Source of the DNA: CAVZVZ01 sp963778895
GTDB lineage: Bacteria > Actinomycetota > Acidimicrobiia > Acidimicrobiales > Acidimicrobilacustridaceae
Direction: 5' to 3'
DNA length: 64,000 nucleotides
NCBI GenBank assembly: GCA_963778895.1
Contig: CAVZVZ010000005.1
Coordinates: 496,001-560,000, forward strand
Below, one piece after another: positions 47,370 through 57,757 of the stretch. The notes under the pieces are model-generated. The model did not search any database, was not told the DNA's origin, and worked only from the letters and a program-made list of their open reading frames with translations. Made by a program: the position numbers and the translations under genes. Positions within the stretch are counted from its first letter, which is position 1, and every line of letters begins with the position of its first letter.

Positions 47370-48449
47370 TGCCGACCACCGCCGCCGACCAGGCTCCCCT
47401 CTCGCCCACCGATGCGCTCGAACGCATCGTCTATTACCTCGACCGCGCGCTCGCGCCGACCACCAAGGCCAAGGCGTTCCATCACGCCGCCGAGGTGGTG
47501 CGCGAGACCGGCGACGAACAGATCGCCGAGCTCGCGGCGCAAGGGCGTCTGCAGGAGCTGGCCGGCATCGGTCCGTCGACGGCGAAGGTCATCAGCCAAG
47601 CGCTCGAAGGCGTCGTGCCCGAGTACCTCACCAAGATCGAACACGAGAGCGCAGATCGTCGTCGACGACGCCGCGTCTCGCCTACCGCGACGCGTTGAAG
47701 GGCGACTGCCACACCCACTCGAACTGGAGCGACGGCGGCGCACCGATCGAAGTCATGGCGCAGCACGGCGATCGCGCTCGGTCACGACTACATGGTGCTG
47801 ACCGATCACTCGCCTCGCCTCACGTCGCCCACGGACTCAACCGTGAACGCCTGACGATCAACTCGAAGTGATCGGCCGGCTCAACACTGAGCTGGCACCG
47901 TTCCGCATCCTCACCGGCATGGAGGTCGACATCCTCGAGGACGGCGCGCTCGACCTCGACGACGACCTGCTCGCGCAGCTCGACGTCGTCGTCGGCAGCG
48001 TCCATTCCAAACTCCGCATGGATCGCGGCGACATGACGCGACGGATGGTGCTGGCGGTGTCGAGCCCGCACGTCGACATCCTCGGCCACTGCACCGGCCG
48101 GAAGCTGCGATCGCGGGGCGAGCAGGTCGCGTCGGACACCGAGGTGGTGCGCCCCCAATCGCAGTTCGACGCCGAGATCGTGTTCGCGGCCTGCGCTCGC
48201 TTCGACACGGCGGTGGAGATCAACTGCCGCCCCGAGCGCCAGGACCCGCCCGACGAACTGCTCGAGTTGGCGCTCGAGTGGGAGTGCAAGATCTCGATCG
48301 ACACCGACGCCCACGCCCCCGGCCAGATGGAGTGGCAGCTCTACGGCTGCGAGAAGGCCGCCCGCCACGAGATCGACGTCGACCAGATCGTGAACACCTG
48401 GGCCGCCGACGACCTCATCGCATGGGCCGCCTCGCACCCCACCTCCTGA
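47370..48449 (+). CDS. HhH-PHP domain protein (PolX-like C-terminal half), frameshifted
   Basis: About 350 residues. The N-terminal helix-hairpin-helix region ('TKAKAFHHAAEVVRETGDEQ', 'LQELAGIGPSTAKVISQALE') is followed by a PHP phosphoesterase domain: 'GDCHTHSNWSDGGAPIEVMA', 'LTDHSPRL', 'GMEVDILEDGALDLDDDLLA', 'DVVVGSVHSKLRMDRGDMTR', 'HVDILGHC', 'AVEINCRPERQDPPDELLEL', 'ISIDTDAHAPGQMEW'. The arrangement is that of PolX without the polymerase palm. Several indels occur between about 47650 and 47860. GTG start with adjoining GGGAG. Confidence 0.8.
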
Positions 48450-48499
48450 CGCCTCCCGTGCTTGGGTCCGGGCGAGGGGCCGAGTAGCCTTGCCCCCCT

Positions 48500-48589
48500 A
48501 TGTCGAAGAAGACCTCGAAGCGCAAGACCAACGCCCGCCGCAAGCCGGCGAACCACGGAAGCAAGCCGAACGCCGGCCGTAAGTCATAG
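48500..48589 (+). CDS. Mini ribosomal protein bL37-like (29 residues)
   Basis: Encodes 'MSKKTSKRKTNARRKPANHG' followed by 'SKPNAGRKS'. The core A-N-H-G-x-x-P-N matches the 24-residue mycobacterial large-subunit protein bL37 (...KANHGKRPNS). A highly basic N-terminus precedes it, as in that protein. The ATG is 51 bases after the PHP gene stop. It could also be a variant unrelated in position, but the NHGxxPN core and composition argue for bL37. Confidence 0.75.
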   Translation: MSKKTSKRKTNARRKPANHGSKPNAGRKS

Positions 48590-48597
48590 GACCGACC

Positions 48598-50661
48598 GTT
48601 CCTCCTCCGCCGCCGACCCGCCGTGATGACACGGTCGACGTTCTGCACGGAGTCGAGGTCGCAGACCCTTATCGCTGGCTCGAGCGGAGCGACGACCCGG
48701 CCACCGTGGCCTGGGTCGAGGAACAGAACCTTCGCACCGACCTGATCCTCCGGAACCTTCCGGGCCGGTCGGACCTCCACGCCCGCCTGAGCTCGCTGCT
48801 GCGCGTCGGCTCCTCGATCGCGTGCACGGTCGCCGGCGATCGCGTGTTCTCGATCGAACGTTGGGGCCATCACGACCAAGCCGTGCTCGTGGTGCGGCCG
48901 GCGAAGGCGCACGGTGTCGCGCGCGCACGTCTGGTCGACCCGCACAAGCTCACCGACGATCCCACCGCGGCGCTCGACTGGTACCACCCGTCGCCCGACG
49001 GCAAGCTCATCGCGTACGGCATCTCCACCGGAGGCGACGAGCGAAGCACGCTGCCGCGTGCTGAACGTCGAGACCGGCGAGATGCTGCCCGAGGAGATCC
49101 CGAACACCCGCGCCGCGTCGGTGGCGTGGACGCCCGACGGATCGGCCTTCGCGTACACCCGCTACCCGGATCCGACGAGCGTGCCCGAGGAAGACCGGGG
49201 CTACTGGCGCAAGGTCTACTGGCATCGCCTCGGCGACCGTTGGCGCCAGGACGAGCTGCTGTGGGACGAGCTGCCCGACAAGACCGCGTGGGCCAACGTG
49301 TCGTTGTCACGCGACGGCCGGTGGCTGCTGGTGCACCTCTCGCTCGGTTGGACCCGCGTCGACGTCCACCTGATCGACCTGCAGACCCGAGCGCGCACCG
49401 TGCTGATCGAGGGCATCGAGCGCCGTGTCGAGCTTCGACGTCGTGGGCGACGAGGTCATCGGCGTGACGACGCTCGACGCCGACCGTGGTCGGGTTGTCT
49501 CGGCTCCGCTCGTCGCGGCGTGGCACGACAACTGGTGCACGATCGTGCCCGAGACGGAGCGGGTGATCGAAGCCGTCGTGCCGACGGCCGAGTCGCTGCT
49601 CGTCCTCAGCTCGCAGTCGGCGGTGTCGTACTCTCGATCTCTACGGAACCGACGGCACGGGTCGGATCAGCATCGACCTCCCCGAGCTCGGCTCGCTCGC
49701 CGGACTGTCGGCCAGCCGCGATCGCGAGGAAGCGTTCTTCTCGTTCACCTCCTTCGCCCGACCGCCGACCACCTACCGCTGGACCGAACGAGGCATCGCC
49801 GACTGGAGTCGGCTCCGCCAGTACGACGACGAGAACGACGGACCACGTGGCGAGTACGTCGTCGAGCAGGTTCGCTACCCGAGCACCGACGGCACCGAGA
49901 TCCCGATGTTCCTCGTCCGCGCCGCGTCGACGACGCCGTCAGCCGCAGACGCCGTGCATCCTGACCGGCTACGGCGGCTTCAGCATCACGATGGGACCGG
50001 CCTACAGCGCGGCGGTCGTGTCGGTCTGCGACCACGGCGGCGTCTACGCCGTGGCCAACATTCGCGGCGGCGCCGAGGAGGGCGAGGCGTGGCACCGCGC
50101 CGGCATGCGCGAGAACAAGCAGCAGTCCTTCGACGACTTCGCGGCCGCCGCCGACTGGTTGGTCGACAACCAGTTCACCAGCCGCGACCGACTGGCCATC
50201 CGCGGCGGCAGCAACGGCGGTCTGCTCATGGGCGCGACGATCACGCAGCGACCCGACATCTGCCGGGCCGCGCAGATCGCCGTGCCCCTGCTCGACATGT
50301 TGCGCTACCAGCGCTTCCTGATCGCGCGACTCTGGATCCCCGAGTACGGCGATCCCGACAACGCCGACGAGTTCGACTGGCTCTGGAAGCTACTCGCCCT
50401 ACCACCACGTCGTCGACGGCACGTGCTATCCGGCGGTGTTGCTCACGAGCGGCGAAGGGCGACAGCCGCGTCGACCCGATGCACGCGCGCAAGATGGCCG
50501 CTCGCCTGCAAGCGGCCACGTCGTGCGGCGACGAGCGCCCGGTGCTGATGCGCGAGGAGACCCGCGCCGGCCACGGGCAGGGCAAGCCGGTGTCGAAGCA
50601 AGCCGACGAGCTCGCCGACGTGCTCGGGTTCCTGTACTGGCAACTCGGCGTATCGGTCTAG
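48598..50661 (+). CDS. Prolyl oligopeptidase family serine peptidase, about six frameshifts; start unresolved
   Basis: S9A peptidase of about 680 residues that cleaves short peptides after proline. The beta-propeller part begins 'DVLHGVEVADPYRWLERSDD'. The hydrolase part has 'PCILTGYGGFSITMGPAYSA', 'IRGGAEEGEAWHRAGMRENK', the nucleophile Ser in 'LAIRGGSNGGLLMGATI', Asp in 'SGEGDSRVDPMHARK' and His in 'ETRAGHGQGKPVSKQADE'. Frame changes near 49057, 49428, 49633, 49942, 50385 and 50452 are all single insertions. No ATG, GTG or TTG lies in frame upstream of the conserved N-terminus, so a further indel near 48600 is likely. No signal peptide is visible. Confidence 0.87.
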
Positions 50662-50680
50662 CCCTCGATAACGTCTGATC

Positions 50681-51031
50681 GTGCCCACGCAACCGTCGAA
50701 GGATCTCGTCGCGGTCGACAATCCCCATCCGGGACGCGACTACGAGATCCGCTGCGAGACCTCCGAGCTCACGTGCCTGTGCCCGATGACCGGCCAGCCC
50801 GACTTCGCGACCGTGGTCCTCACCTACGTCCCCGACACCAAGATCGTCGAGCTCAAGTCGCTCAAGCTCTACCTCTGGAGCTACCGCGACGAAGGTGCGT
50901 TCCACGAGGACATCACCAACCGCATCCTCGATGATCTCGTCGCCGCGATCGCACCTCGTCGGATGACCGTCGAGACCCGCTGGAACGTTCGCGGCGGCAT
51001 CACCACCACGGTCACCGCCCGGCACCCCTGA
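50681..51031 (+). CDS. queF: NADPH-dependent preQ0 reductase QueF (7-cyano-7-deazaguanine reductase)
   Basis: A 116-residue unimodular QueF that reduces preQ0 to preQ1 for queuosine in tRNA. The catalytic Cys34 and Asp41 lie in '[14 protein letters not shown]'. The QueF motif is '[20 protein letters not shown]' with Glu57 and His75 ('FHEDITN'). GTG start at 50681, 19 bases after the peptidase stop. No other queuosine genes (queC, queD, queE, tgt) are in the window. Confidence 0.95.
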   Translation: MPTQPSKDLVAVDNPHPGRDYEIRCETSELTCLCPMTGQPDFATVVLTYVPDTKIVELKSLKLYLWSYRDEGAFHEDITNRILDDLVAAIAPRRMTVETRWNVRGGITTTVTARHP

Positions 51032-51043
51032 GCCGCGACGGCG

Positions 51044-52178
51044 TCAGGGCGCGTTGGCGGGCTTCGGCAACTCGGTCCGTTCCTCGAGATCGGGCGGTGG
51101 CGCCTCCGACGCCGGCGGCACCGGAACCTTGGTCGCCGACAGGTCGATGAGCTGACCGAGATGTTTGATCGCACCCCACGACAGCCGCAGTGCGCCGGTG
51201 GTCGCGAGATGCAGATTGTCCTTCTGGAACATGTCCCGCGGTTTGCCGTCGGCGTTCACGACGTTCTCGGCGAAGGAATGATCGGGCGGCGGCCCACCGA
51301 TGAGGGCCCACGTGTCGACGAAGCTCACCCACGGCCGCGTTTGCGCCTCGGACCAGTAGATGTAGTTGAGCGTGTCCTGATTGCTGATGTGCGAGCCGGG
51401 ACCGGCGGGTACCGAACCGACCCAGACGACGAGTCGATCGTTGTCCGGACTCCGCAACAGGTCCATCGTGGCGCCGACACGTCGGCGATACTCGTCGAAC
51501 CACTCCGGCGTGTACTTCGTCAGGATCGTGCCGTCGGCCAACTCCATGTTCTGATCGTCGTTCGCCCCGAACATCGGCATGATGATGTCCGGGTCGACGT
51601 TCGGGATGACGTCCTTGGCGAAGTGCTCCGGCCAGTTGTAGAAGTCCGGCCGCGTCAGGCCGGTGCCCACCGTGTAGTCGAGCGTCGGCTTGAAGAGACC
51701 GGTCGATGCCGACACCGGTTGCATCTGCACGCCGAACGAACCACCGACCGAGTCACCACCGACCCAGAGCTTCAGAGGGATTGTCCGGTGTCGGCGTTCG
51801 CAACACGGGCTTGAGCGATACGGCGATCGGCGTCACCGTCGCTCTGTGCCAGCTGGCGCCTGCTGCTCGTCGAGCAGTTGCTCCACGTCGACCGCGGGCC
51901 CGATGTCGCGCCCGAGCGCCTCGTCCATGCGGTTGCGGCCGCCGCTCAGCCCGAGGGTGTCGCTGACGTTCGCGACCGCACCGGCCACGTCCTGACGGAA
52001 CCCGTCGCCGTGCGACTTGCTCTTGCGCAACGTCGCGTCGGCGTTGAGCAGCGCCGCGGCCAGCAGTCCGACCACGACGATGACGATGACCAGGCCCGGC
52101 GGGCATCGTGCCCTCGCGCCGGCTGGGCGAGCGGAACAGATACCGCCAATGCCAGCGTCCGTCTTCGTCAGGAGGCAT
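51044..52178 (-). CDS. DUF459/SGNH-hydrolase-like membrane-anchored protein, three frameshifts
   Basis: About 375 residues: a transmembrane helix ('PPGLVIVIVVVGLLAAALLN') then, after frame corrections near 52105, 51850 and 51780, an SGNH-type domain with 'LKLWVGGDSVGGSFGVQMQP' (block I GDS), 'DIIMPMFGANDDQNMEL' (block III GxND) and 'DNLHLATTGALRLSWGAI' (block V DxxH). This is the DUF459 layout that in many actinobacteria sits beside an MBOAT acetyltransferase, as here. It probably transfers acetyl to an exported polysaccharide, like AlgJ/AlgX. Confidence 0.8.
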
Positions 52179-52233
52179 GGCGGAGCACCGTACTGACTGG
52201 CTGGAACGCTGATGACGTCAGGGGTCATGGACA

Positions 52234-53669
52234 TCAGAACTGGAAGTAGATGAACGGGGCGATGCCTTCGGGACCGAGCACGTTCACCAGCACGAGCCCG
52301 ACAGCGACAAGGGCGATCTGCAGGACAGGCGCCAGGCGGGTGAAGAGCACCTCGGCCCGGCGCGGAACGCTGGGCGGAACGAACTGTGATGCGATCATCG
52401 CGACGATCGTCACGATGACGAGCGGAGTGATGAGCGCCGCACTCCCCCCAAAGGAGAACAGCTGCCCGAGCACGTCGAACGCGTTCTGCAGAGAGCGGGC
52501 CCGGAAGAACACCCACGCGAAACAGATGAGGTTGAAGGTCAGCACCCACTGCAGGGAGCGCACGAGCCACGACGGCCAGCCGAGCGGCTCGCGTTGCGCC
52601 CATCGCTCCTTGATGATTCGTTCAGCGATCAGGTAGCCGCCCTGCAGCGCGCCCCAGAACACGAAGGTCCAGTTGGCGCCATGCCATAGACCGCCGAGCA
52701 GCATCGTCAGGAACAGGTTGCGATACGTGAACAGCTTGCTGCCGCGGTTCCCGCCGAGCGGGATGTACAGGTAGTCGCGCAACCAGCGTGACAACGTCAT
52801 GTGCCAGCGGCGCCAGAACTCCTGCACCGAGAGCGACCGGTACGGCGCGTCGAAGTTCTGGGGGAACCGAATGCCGAGCAAGAGCGCGACGCCGATGGCG
52901 ATGTCGGTGTAGCCGCTGAAGTCGGCGTAGATCTGGATCGCGTAGGCGTAGATGCCCCACAAGGTCTCCCAGCCGCTGTGCGCGTCGGGAAAGCCGAAGA
53001 CCGGGTCGGCGATCGTGGCCATGAAGCTCGAGATCACGACCTTCTTGAACAGGCCGCGGAAGATCAGCATGAACGCTTCGGACGACTCGACCTCGCGGGA
53101 TCCGGCCGCCGTTCGAGCTGCCATGCGAACTCGCTGGCTCGCACGATCGGTCCCGCCACCAGATGGGCGAAGAACGAGAGGTACACCGCGAAGTCGAGCA
53201 AGACCATGGGCTTGCGCCATTGGCCGCGTCCGATGTCGATCACGTAGCTGATGGCCTGGAACGTGAAGAACGAGATCCCGACGGGCAGCAGCACGTTGAG
53301 GAACGGGGAGTCGAGTCCGAACCCGAGGCGATCGAGCACCGCCGTGCTCGACGACAGCGCGAACTCCGAGTACTTGAAGAAGCCCAGCCCACTCAGGTTG
53401 ACGACGACCGCAGCCCGAACCAGCCATCGCGACGTCTCGGTCCGCGACGCATCGGGCCCGAGCGAGCGGAAGATGCGCTGACCGAACCACCAGTTGACGA
53501 GGATCGATCCGAGCAGAAGAAGGACGTAGTACCAGCGGAAGTAGCCGTAGAAGAACAGGCTCGAGGCGAGGATGAACAACTTCCATCGCGTCGGATGCGG
53601 ACGCAGCAACCAGTTGCCGGTCAGTACGACGACGAAGAAGATCGCGAAGTCGATCGTCGGGAACAGCAT
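52234..53669 (-). CDS. MBOAT family O-acyltransferase (AlgI-like), one frameshift
   Basis: About 478 residues with roughly ten transmembrane helices. N-terminal 'LFPTIDFAIFFVVVLTGNWL', 'GISFFTFQAISYVIDIGRGQ', then after a shift near 53098 'EAFMLIFRGLFKKVVISSFM', 'AIQIYADFSGYTDIAIGVAL', 'SVQEFWRRWHMTLSRWLRDY', 'YIPLGGNRG' and the catalytic His in 'LLGGLWHGANWTFVFWGALQ'. AlgI-type MBOATs pass acetyl across the membrane to an SGNH partner; the DUF459 gene downstream fits. Its ATG overlaps the phosphohexomutase stop (TGATG), so these three genes form an operon. Confidence 0.9.
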
Positions 53670-55357
53670 CAGGCGTCGATCATCAGTTCTTCGAGCAACG
53701 GCACCGTCGCGGCCCGCAACTGCTCCAGTTGCTCTGCGGCTGACGAGACCGCTGCGTCGTACTCCGCGGTGTCCGCCACCGCTGATTGCACCTCGGCGTA
53801 CACCTTGAGTTTCGCCTCGGTGCCACTCGGACGGATCGCCAGTCGAGCGGCGGGCGACAAGCGCCAACGTGAGCAGGTCGGTGGGCGGAAGTTCACCGCC
53901 GCTCGCGAAGTCCTCCACGGACTCGACGGCGAACGAGCCGATCGCCATCGGCATCGCCTCACGCAACCGCTTCATGGTGGACGCGATCTGCTCGCGGGTG
54001 GTGCCTGCCAGGACCCACGAGTCGGTGCTGAACAAGCCGTGCGCGACCGCGAGCTCGCGCAGCCGGTCCGCGACCGTGGCCGTTACGCGCGTCGAGGTCA
54101 GCGACGAGCGCCGCGAAGGCCAAAGCGGCGGAGATGCCGTCCTTGTCCCGCACAAAGGCGTCGACCGAATAGCCGAGCGCCTCCTCGTAGCCGAAGACGA
54201 ATCGCAGCTCCGGCTGGTCGATGGCGGGACGCACGATCCACTTGAACCCCGTGAGGGTGCGCACGTGGTGGACGTGGTGGGCTGCGGCCAGATGGGCCAG
54301 TGCCGAGGACGACACGACGGTGTCGACGACCAGGCGGTCGTCGCCCGTTGTGCGCGCCAGCACATGATCGGCCAGCAGCAGACCGATCTCGTTGCCGGTC
54401 AACGCTCGCCACCCAGCATCGTCGGGCACGAGCACGCCCAGGCGATCGGCGTCGGGGTCGTGCACAAGGGCGACGTCGGCGCGAGCCTTCTCGGCTTGAT
54501 CGCGCGTCAGCCTCAACGCTTCATCGTCTTCGGGATTCGGCGAGACAACGGTGGGAAATCTCGCGTCCGGCTCGCGCTGCGCGTCGACCACCACGACCTC
54601 GCCGACGCCCGCGCGCGCGAACGCATCAACGGTGAGCGCGGCACCGACACCGTGGAGGGCCGAGTAGACGATCGTGATGCCCGTTGGTCTGTTCTCACGG
54701 GGCATCGACGTCGGCAGTGCGACGATGTGCTGCAGGTACGCGTCCTCGATCGTCGGCATCGAGCCATTGGATGTCGAGGTCGTTCATGGCCGCCACGGCT
54801 ACGTCCGTGTCGAGCTGCTCGATGGCCGCGGCGATGCGTTCGTCGATCGGCGTCACCACCTGCGCGCCGTCGGCCAGGTACACCTTGTAGCCGTTGTCCG
54901 TAGGCGGGTTGTGACTCGCCGTGCACACCACTCCCGCATCGGCCTCGAGGTGACGCACCGCGAAGGCCACGAGCGGCGTCGGCGCATGCGGAGGCAACAA
55001 CAGGGCGCGACCGCCATGCGCGGCGACGACCCGCGCCGTATCGGCGGCGAACTCGGCCGAGTTCTTGCGCGCGTCATGGCCGATCACGACCCGGGGACCG
55101 AGCGGCAACTGGCTCATCAACCCAGCGGTGGCTCGCCGCACCACGACCCGGTTCATGCGCGCCGGGCCGGGCCCCATGCGACCGCGTAGCCCGGCGGTGC
55201 CGAACGAGAGCGGGCTACCGAACGCATCCTCGAGCGCGCGCCGGTCACCGTCGCGCGCCATGGCCTCGAGCTCGGCGCGCGTCTCGGGATCGGGGTCCAC
55301 CGCTGACCAGGCCCGGGCCCGATCACGCAGCGCCCGGCATCGGTCGTCCCCGGTCAC
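53669..55357 (-). CDS. Phosphomannomutase/phosphoglucomutase family protein, about three frameshifts
   Basis: About 560 residues. 'DAFGSPLSFGTAGLRGRMGP', phosphoserine loop 'GVVCTASHNPPTDNGYKVYL', 'ITIVYSALHGVGAALTVDAF', metal loop 'ALVHDPDADRLGVLVPDDAG', sugar loop 'LRFVFGYEEALGYSVDAFVR', and the phosphate-binding 'AIRPSGTEAKLKVYAEVQ'. It interconverts hexose 6- and 1-phosphates, feeding nucleotide-sugar synthesis for envelope polymers, consistent with the MBOAT-DUF459 partners. Frames change near 54743, 54085 and 53862. The GTG at 55357 gives 'VTGDDRCRALRDRARAWSAV', the usual start; a GTG 21 bases upstream is also in frame. Confidence 0.9.
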
Positions 55358-55461
55358 GGCCGTACAGTCTGCCCACACCGACCGGCACCGCTCGAACCAG
55401 CCCTCGCGCTGCCGTGTGCGGCGAATCGGAGGGCGTTCTGCGGTCGGCTACCGTCGCCGCC

Positions 55462-56127
55462 GTGACCGAACCCGTCACCATCGACACCGTGACGGTTGCC
55501 GACGAGCCCGAAGCCTGGACCACGGCCGGTTTCACCGTCGACGACGACGGAACGTGTCGGGTCGGCCACGTTCGGATCCGATTGGTGGGCCGCGAGCACG
55601 GCAAGCGCATCGTCGGCTGGGCCCTGCGCGGCCTGGCTCCCGACGCGCCGCTCGACGGCCTGCCGACGACCTCGAGCACCGAAGACCCGTGCGAGCCCGC
55701 GGAGCACGCCAACGGCGCCGTCCTGATCGATCACATCGTTCTGCTCACGCCCGACCAGCCGCGAACCGTTGCCGCCTTCGAAGCCATCGGGCTGCCGCCC
55801 CGCCGTACCCGCGAGACCGATCAATATGGCCCGCCTTTCCTGCAGACCTTCTTCCGGGCCGGTGAGGTCATCGTCGAGCTGATCGGACCGGCCGAGGCGA
55901 CGGGCACGGATCCCGCGACCTTCTTCGGGTTGGCGTACACCGTGAAGGACCTCGACGAGACCGCCCGATTGCTGGGTGGGCACCTCGGTCGGGTGAAGGA
56001 TGCCGTGCAGCCCGGCCGCCAGATCGCGACGCTGCGCCACAGGGAAGTCGGCATCTCCGTGGCGACGGCGTTCATGAGTCCCGGGGTCGACGCGCTCGGA
56101 GCGATCGACCAGCAGGCCAGCGCGTGA
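55462..56127 (+). CDS. VOC (glyoxalase-like) family protein
   Basis: A 221-residue protein with a glyoxalase/bleomycin-resistance-like domain in its second half: 'LIDHIVLLTPDQPRTVAAFE', 'GLPPRRTRETDQYGPPFLQT', 'FFRAGEVIVELIGPAEATG', 'FFGLAYTVKDLDETARLLGG'. His (first strand) and Glu (VELIGP) fit metal ligands. The first 80 residues are less clear. The GTG at 55462 is preferred because conserved sequence starts soon after. Substrate unknown. It is divergent from the phosphohexomutase. Confidence 0.78.
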   Translation: MTEPVTIDTVTVADEPEAWTTAGFTVDDDGTCRVGHVRIRLVGREHGKRIVGWALRGLAPDAPLDGLPTTSSTEDPCEPAEHANGAVLIDHIVLLTPDQPRTVAAFEAIGLPPRRTRETDQYGPPFLQTFFRAGEVIVELIGPAEATGTDPATFFGLAYTVKDLDETARLLGGHLGRVKDAVQPGRQIATLRHREVGISVATAFMSPGVDALGAIDQQASA

Positions 56128-56154
56128 ACGCGCGACCGCTACCCTCCTCCTGAC

Positions 56155-56763
56155 ATGCTCGACCACGTCTTCACCGACGCCATCGGCGCTTTGCGCGATG
56201 CCTTCGAGAACGCTCTGCTCGAACGGCAAGCGTTCGAGGAGCGCTTCCACGTCGACGTCCTACTGGGTGACATGAGCTGGGAGACGAGCTACGGCCTGCC
56301 GGGTGAAGGTCTGCCACCACGGGTACAGGCCGACATCACGCTGTCGTGGCCGACCTGGGCTCAGACCGCGTACCGCTTCTGGTACATCGGTGAGCCGTTC
56401 GACGAACCACCACGCATCGACATCGAGATGGTGTTGCGCGTTCAACGCCTGGCCTCGAGCCCGGACCCGGCCGAGCTGCTCGGCGCGCTCCCCCAGGAGA
56501 GCCCGGGCATCGGTGGCGGCGATCGCCTCCGGCGTTCCGGTCCCACCATCGAGACCGTCTATCCCTTCGACCTCAAGGAGCCCGAGTTCGCCATCGAGGT
56601 CAGCTACGAGGGCGGCTACGAGTTCGACGAAGCCACCCTGGCCGACGGCTCGATCCTCGACGACCACTTCAGCGCCATGGGCGGTTGGATCTCGTCGACG
56701 CTCGTGCGCGTCGGCGACCTCAAGTGGGACTTCCTGCCGCCACTCGACCTCGACGAGCCCTGA
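56155..56763 (+). CDS. Hypothetical protein, 202 residues
   Basis: A soluble acidic protein rich in aromatic residues: 'LDHVFTDAIGALRDAFENAL', 'FHVDVLLGDMSWETSYGLPG', 'ADITLSWPTWAQTAYRFWYI', 'AIEVSYEGGYEFDEATLADG', 'WISSTLVRVGDLKWDFLPPL'. Intact frame and codon use like its neighbours make it a real gene. No family is recognised. It lies 27 bases after the VOC gene, so co-transcription is likely. Confidence 0.65.
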   Translation: MLDHVFTDAIGALRDAFENALLERQAFEERFHVDVLLGDMSWETSYGLPGEGLPPRVQADITLSWPTWAQTAYRFWYIGEPFDEPPRIDIEMVLRVQRLASSPDPAELLGALPQESPGIGGGDRLRRSGPTIETVYPFDLKEPEFAIEVSYEGGYEFDEATLADGSILDDHFSAMGGWISSTLVRVGDLKWDFLPPLDLDEP

Positions 56764-56772
56764 CCGTCCGAC

Positions 56773-57627
56773 TCAGAACTCCTTGGGATTCGGGAGCAGA
56801 TCGTCGAAGGCGGGATCGCGCTTCTCGCCCTTGGCCGCGAAGCTCTCCATCATGTCGCCGGGCTGGAACATGCCGGTCTGCCAAGTCGCGATGTAGTTGA
56901 GGGCGTCAGCCACCGAGTGATCGCGCGTGTAGTTGATCATCTCCTTGGTACCCCAGATCGCGAGCGGCGACTTCGACGCGATCTCCGCCGCAATCGTGAG
57001 CACCGCGTCGAGCATCTCGTCCTGCGTGGCGAACACCTCGTTGACGAGGCCGACCTCTTTGGCGCGAGCCGCAGGCATACGGCGTCCCGTGTAGGCGAGC
57101 TCACGAGCAACACCCTCGGGAATGAGCTTCGGCAAACGCTGGAGCGTGCCGACATCGGCGGTCATCCCGATGTTGATCTCCTGGATGACGAAGAACGCGT
57201 CCTCGGTCGCATAGCGACTGTCGCACGCGGTGACCATGTCGACCGCGCCGCCGACACATCCGCCTTGGATCGCGGCCAGCACCGGCATGCGCGCCTTCTC
57301 GAAGGCCGAGAAGCTCTCTTGCAGCATCATCGCCGACTGCCGCAGATACGCCCGCCGGCGGCCGGCTTCGCTGCTCTTGCCCTCCAACGGGTTGTCGCCC
57401 CCACCGCCGCCACCGGTGAACACGGCCAAGTCCATGCCCGCGCTGAAATGCTTGCCTGTCGACGAGATGACGATGACCCGGGCCGATGCCTCGTCGTCGA
57501 TCTCCCGGACGATCTGGGGCAACTCCATCCAGAATGCGGGAACCATGGAGTTCATCGCATCGGGGCGGTTCAGCCGGACGTGCGCCACCTTGTCGGTGAT
57601 CTCGACATCGAAACACTCGTATCCCAT
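56773..57627 (-). CDS. Enoyl-CoA hydratase/dienoyl-CoA isomerase-like crotonase
   Basis: A 284-residue crotonase: 'VAHVRLNRPDAMNSMVPAFW', 'ISSTGKHFSAGMDLAVFTGG' (oxyanion hole) and 'LAAIQGGCVGGAVDMVTACD', 'FFVIQEINIGMTADVGTLQR', 'ARELAYTGRRMPAARAKEVG'. Asp in 'ADVGTLQRLP' and Glu in 'EINIGM' are as in delta3,5-delta2,4-dienoyl-CoA isomerases, which help oxidise unsaturated fatty acids. A Gly-rich insert (GGGGGGD) lies in the flexible loop. The ATG at 57627 is followed at once by the conserved strand; upstream in-frame codons run into the hairpin repeat. Confidence 0.88.
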   Translation of the reverse strand: MGYECFDVEITDKVAHVRLNRPDAMNSMVPAFWMELPQIVREIDDEASARVIVISSTGKHFSAGMDLAVFTGGGGGGDNPLEGKSSEAGRRRAYLRQSAMMLQESFSAFEKARMPVLAAIQGGCVGGAVDMVTACDSRYATEDAFFVIQEINIGMTADVGTLQRLPKLIPEGVARELAYTGRRMPAARAKEVGLVNEVFATQDEMLDAVLTIAAEIASKSPLAIWGTKEMINYTRDHSVADALNYIATWQTGMFQPGDMMESFAAKGEKRDPAFDDLLPNPKEF

Positions 57628-57686
57628 AGCGCTCTTGAGTAGCAGATCGTGCGGTCGGGTGCCCGAGACCACCAACCCCGACGCAG

Positions 57687-57730
57687 CCTGGTGTGGAATT
57701 GGTCGCCAGGGCGACCGGTTCCACACCAGG
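57687..57730. repeat. 44-nt palindromic hairpin repeat, copy 1
   Basis: Positions 57687-57707 pair with 57710-57730 over 21 consecutive positions (two T-G wobbles) around a minimal AG loop, flanked by TTCG. It shares 44-nt length, loop and core GCCAGGGCGAC with copy 2 at 59527-59570. It lies between divergent genes, upstream of both the crotonase and the methyltransferase. Confidence 0.8.
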
Positions 57731-57757
57731 TTCGCCAAGAAAGGAGCAGGAGGCCGG

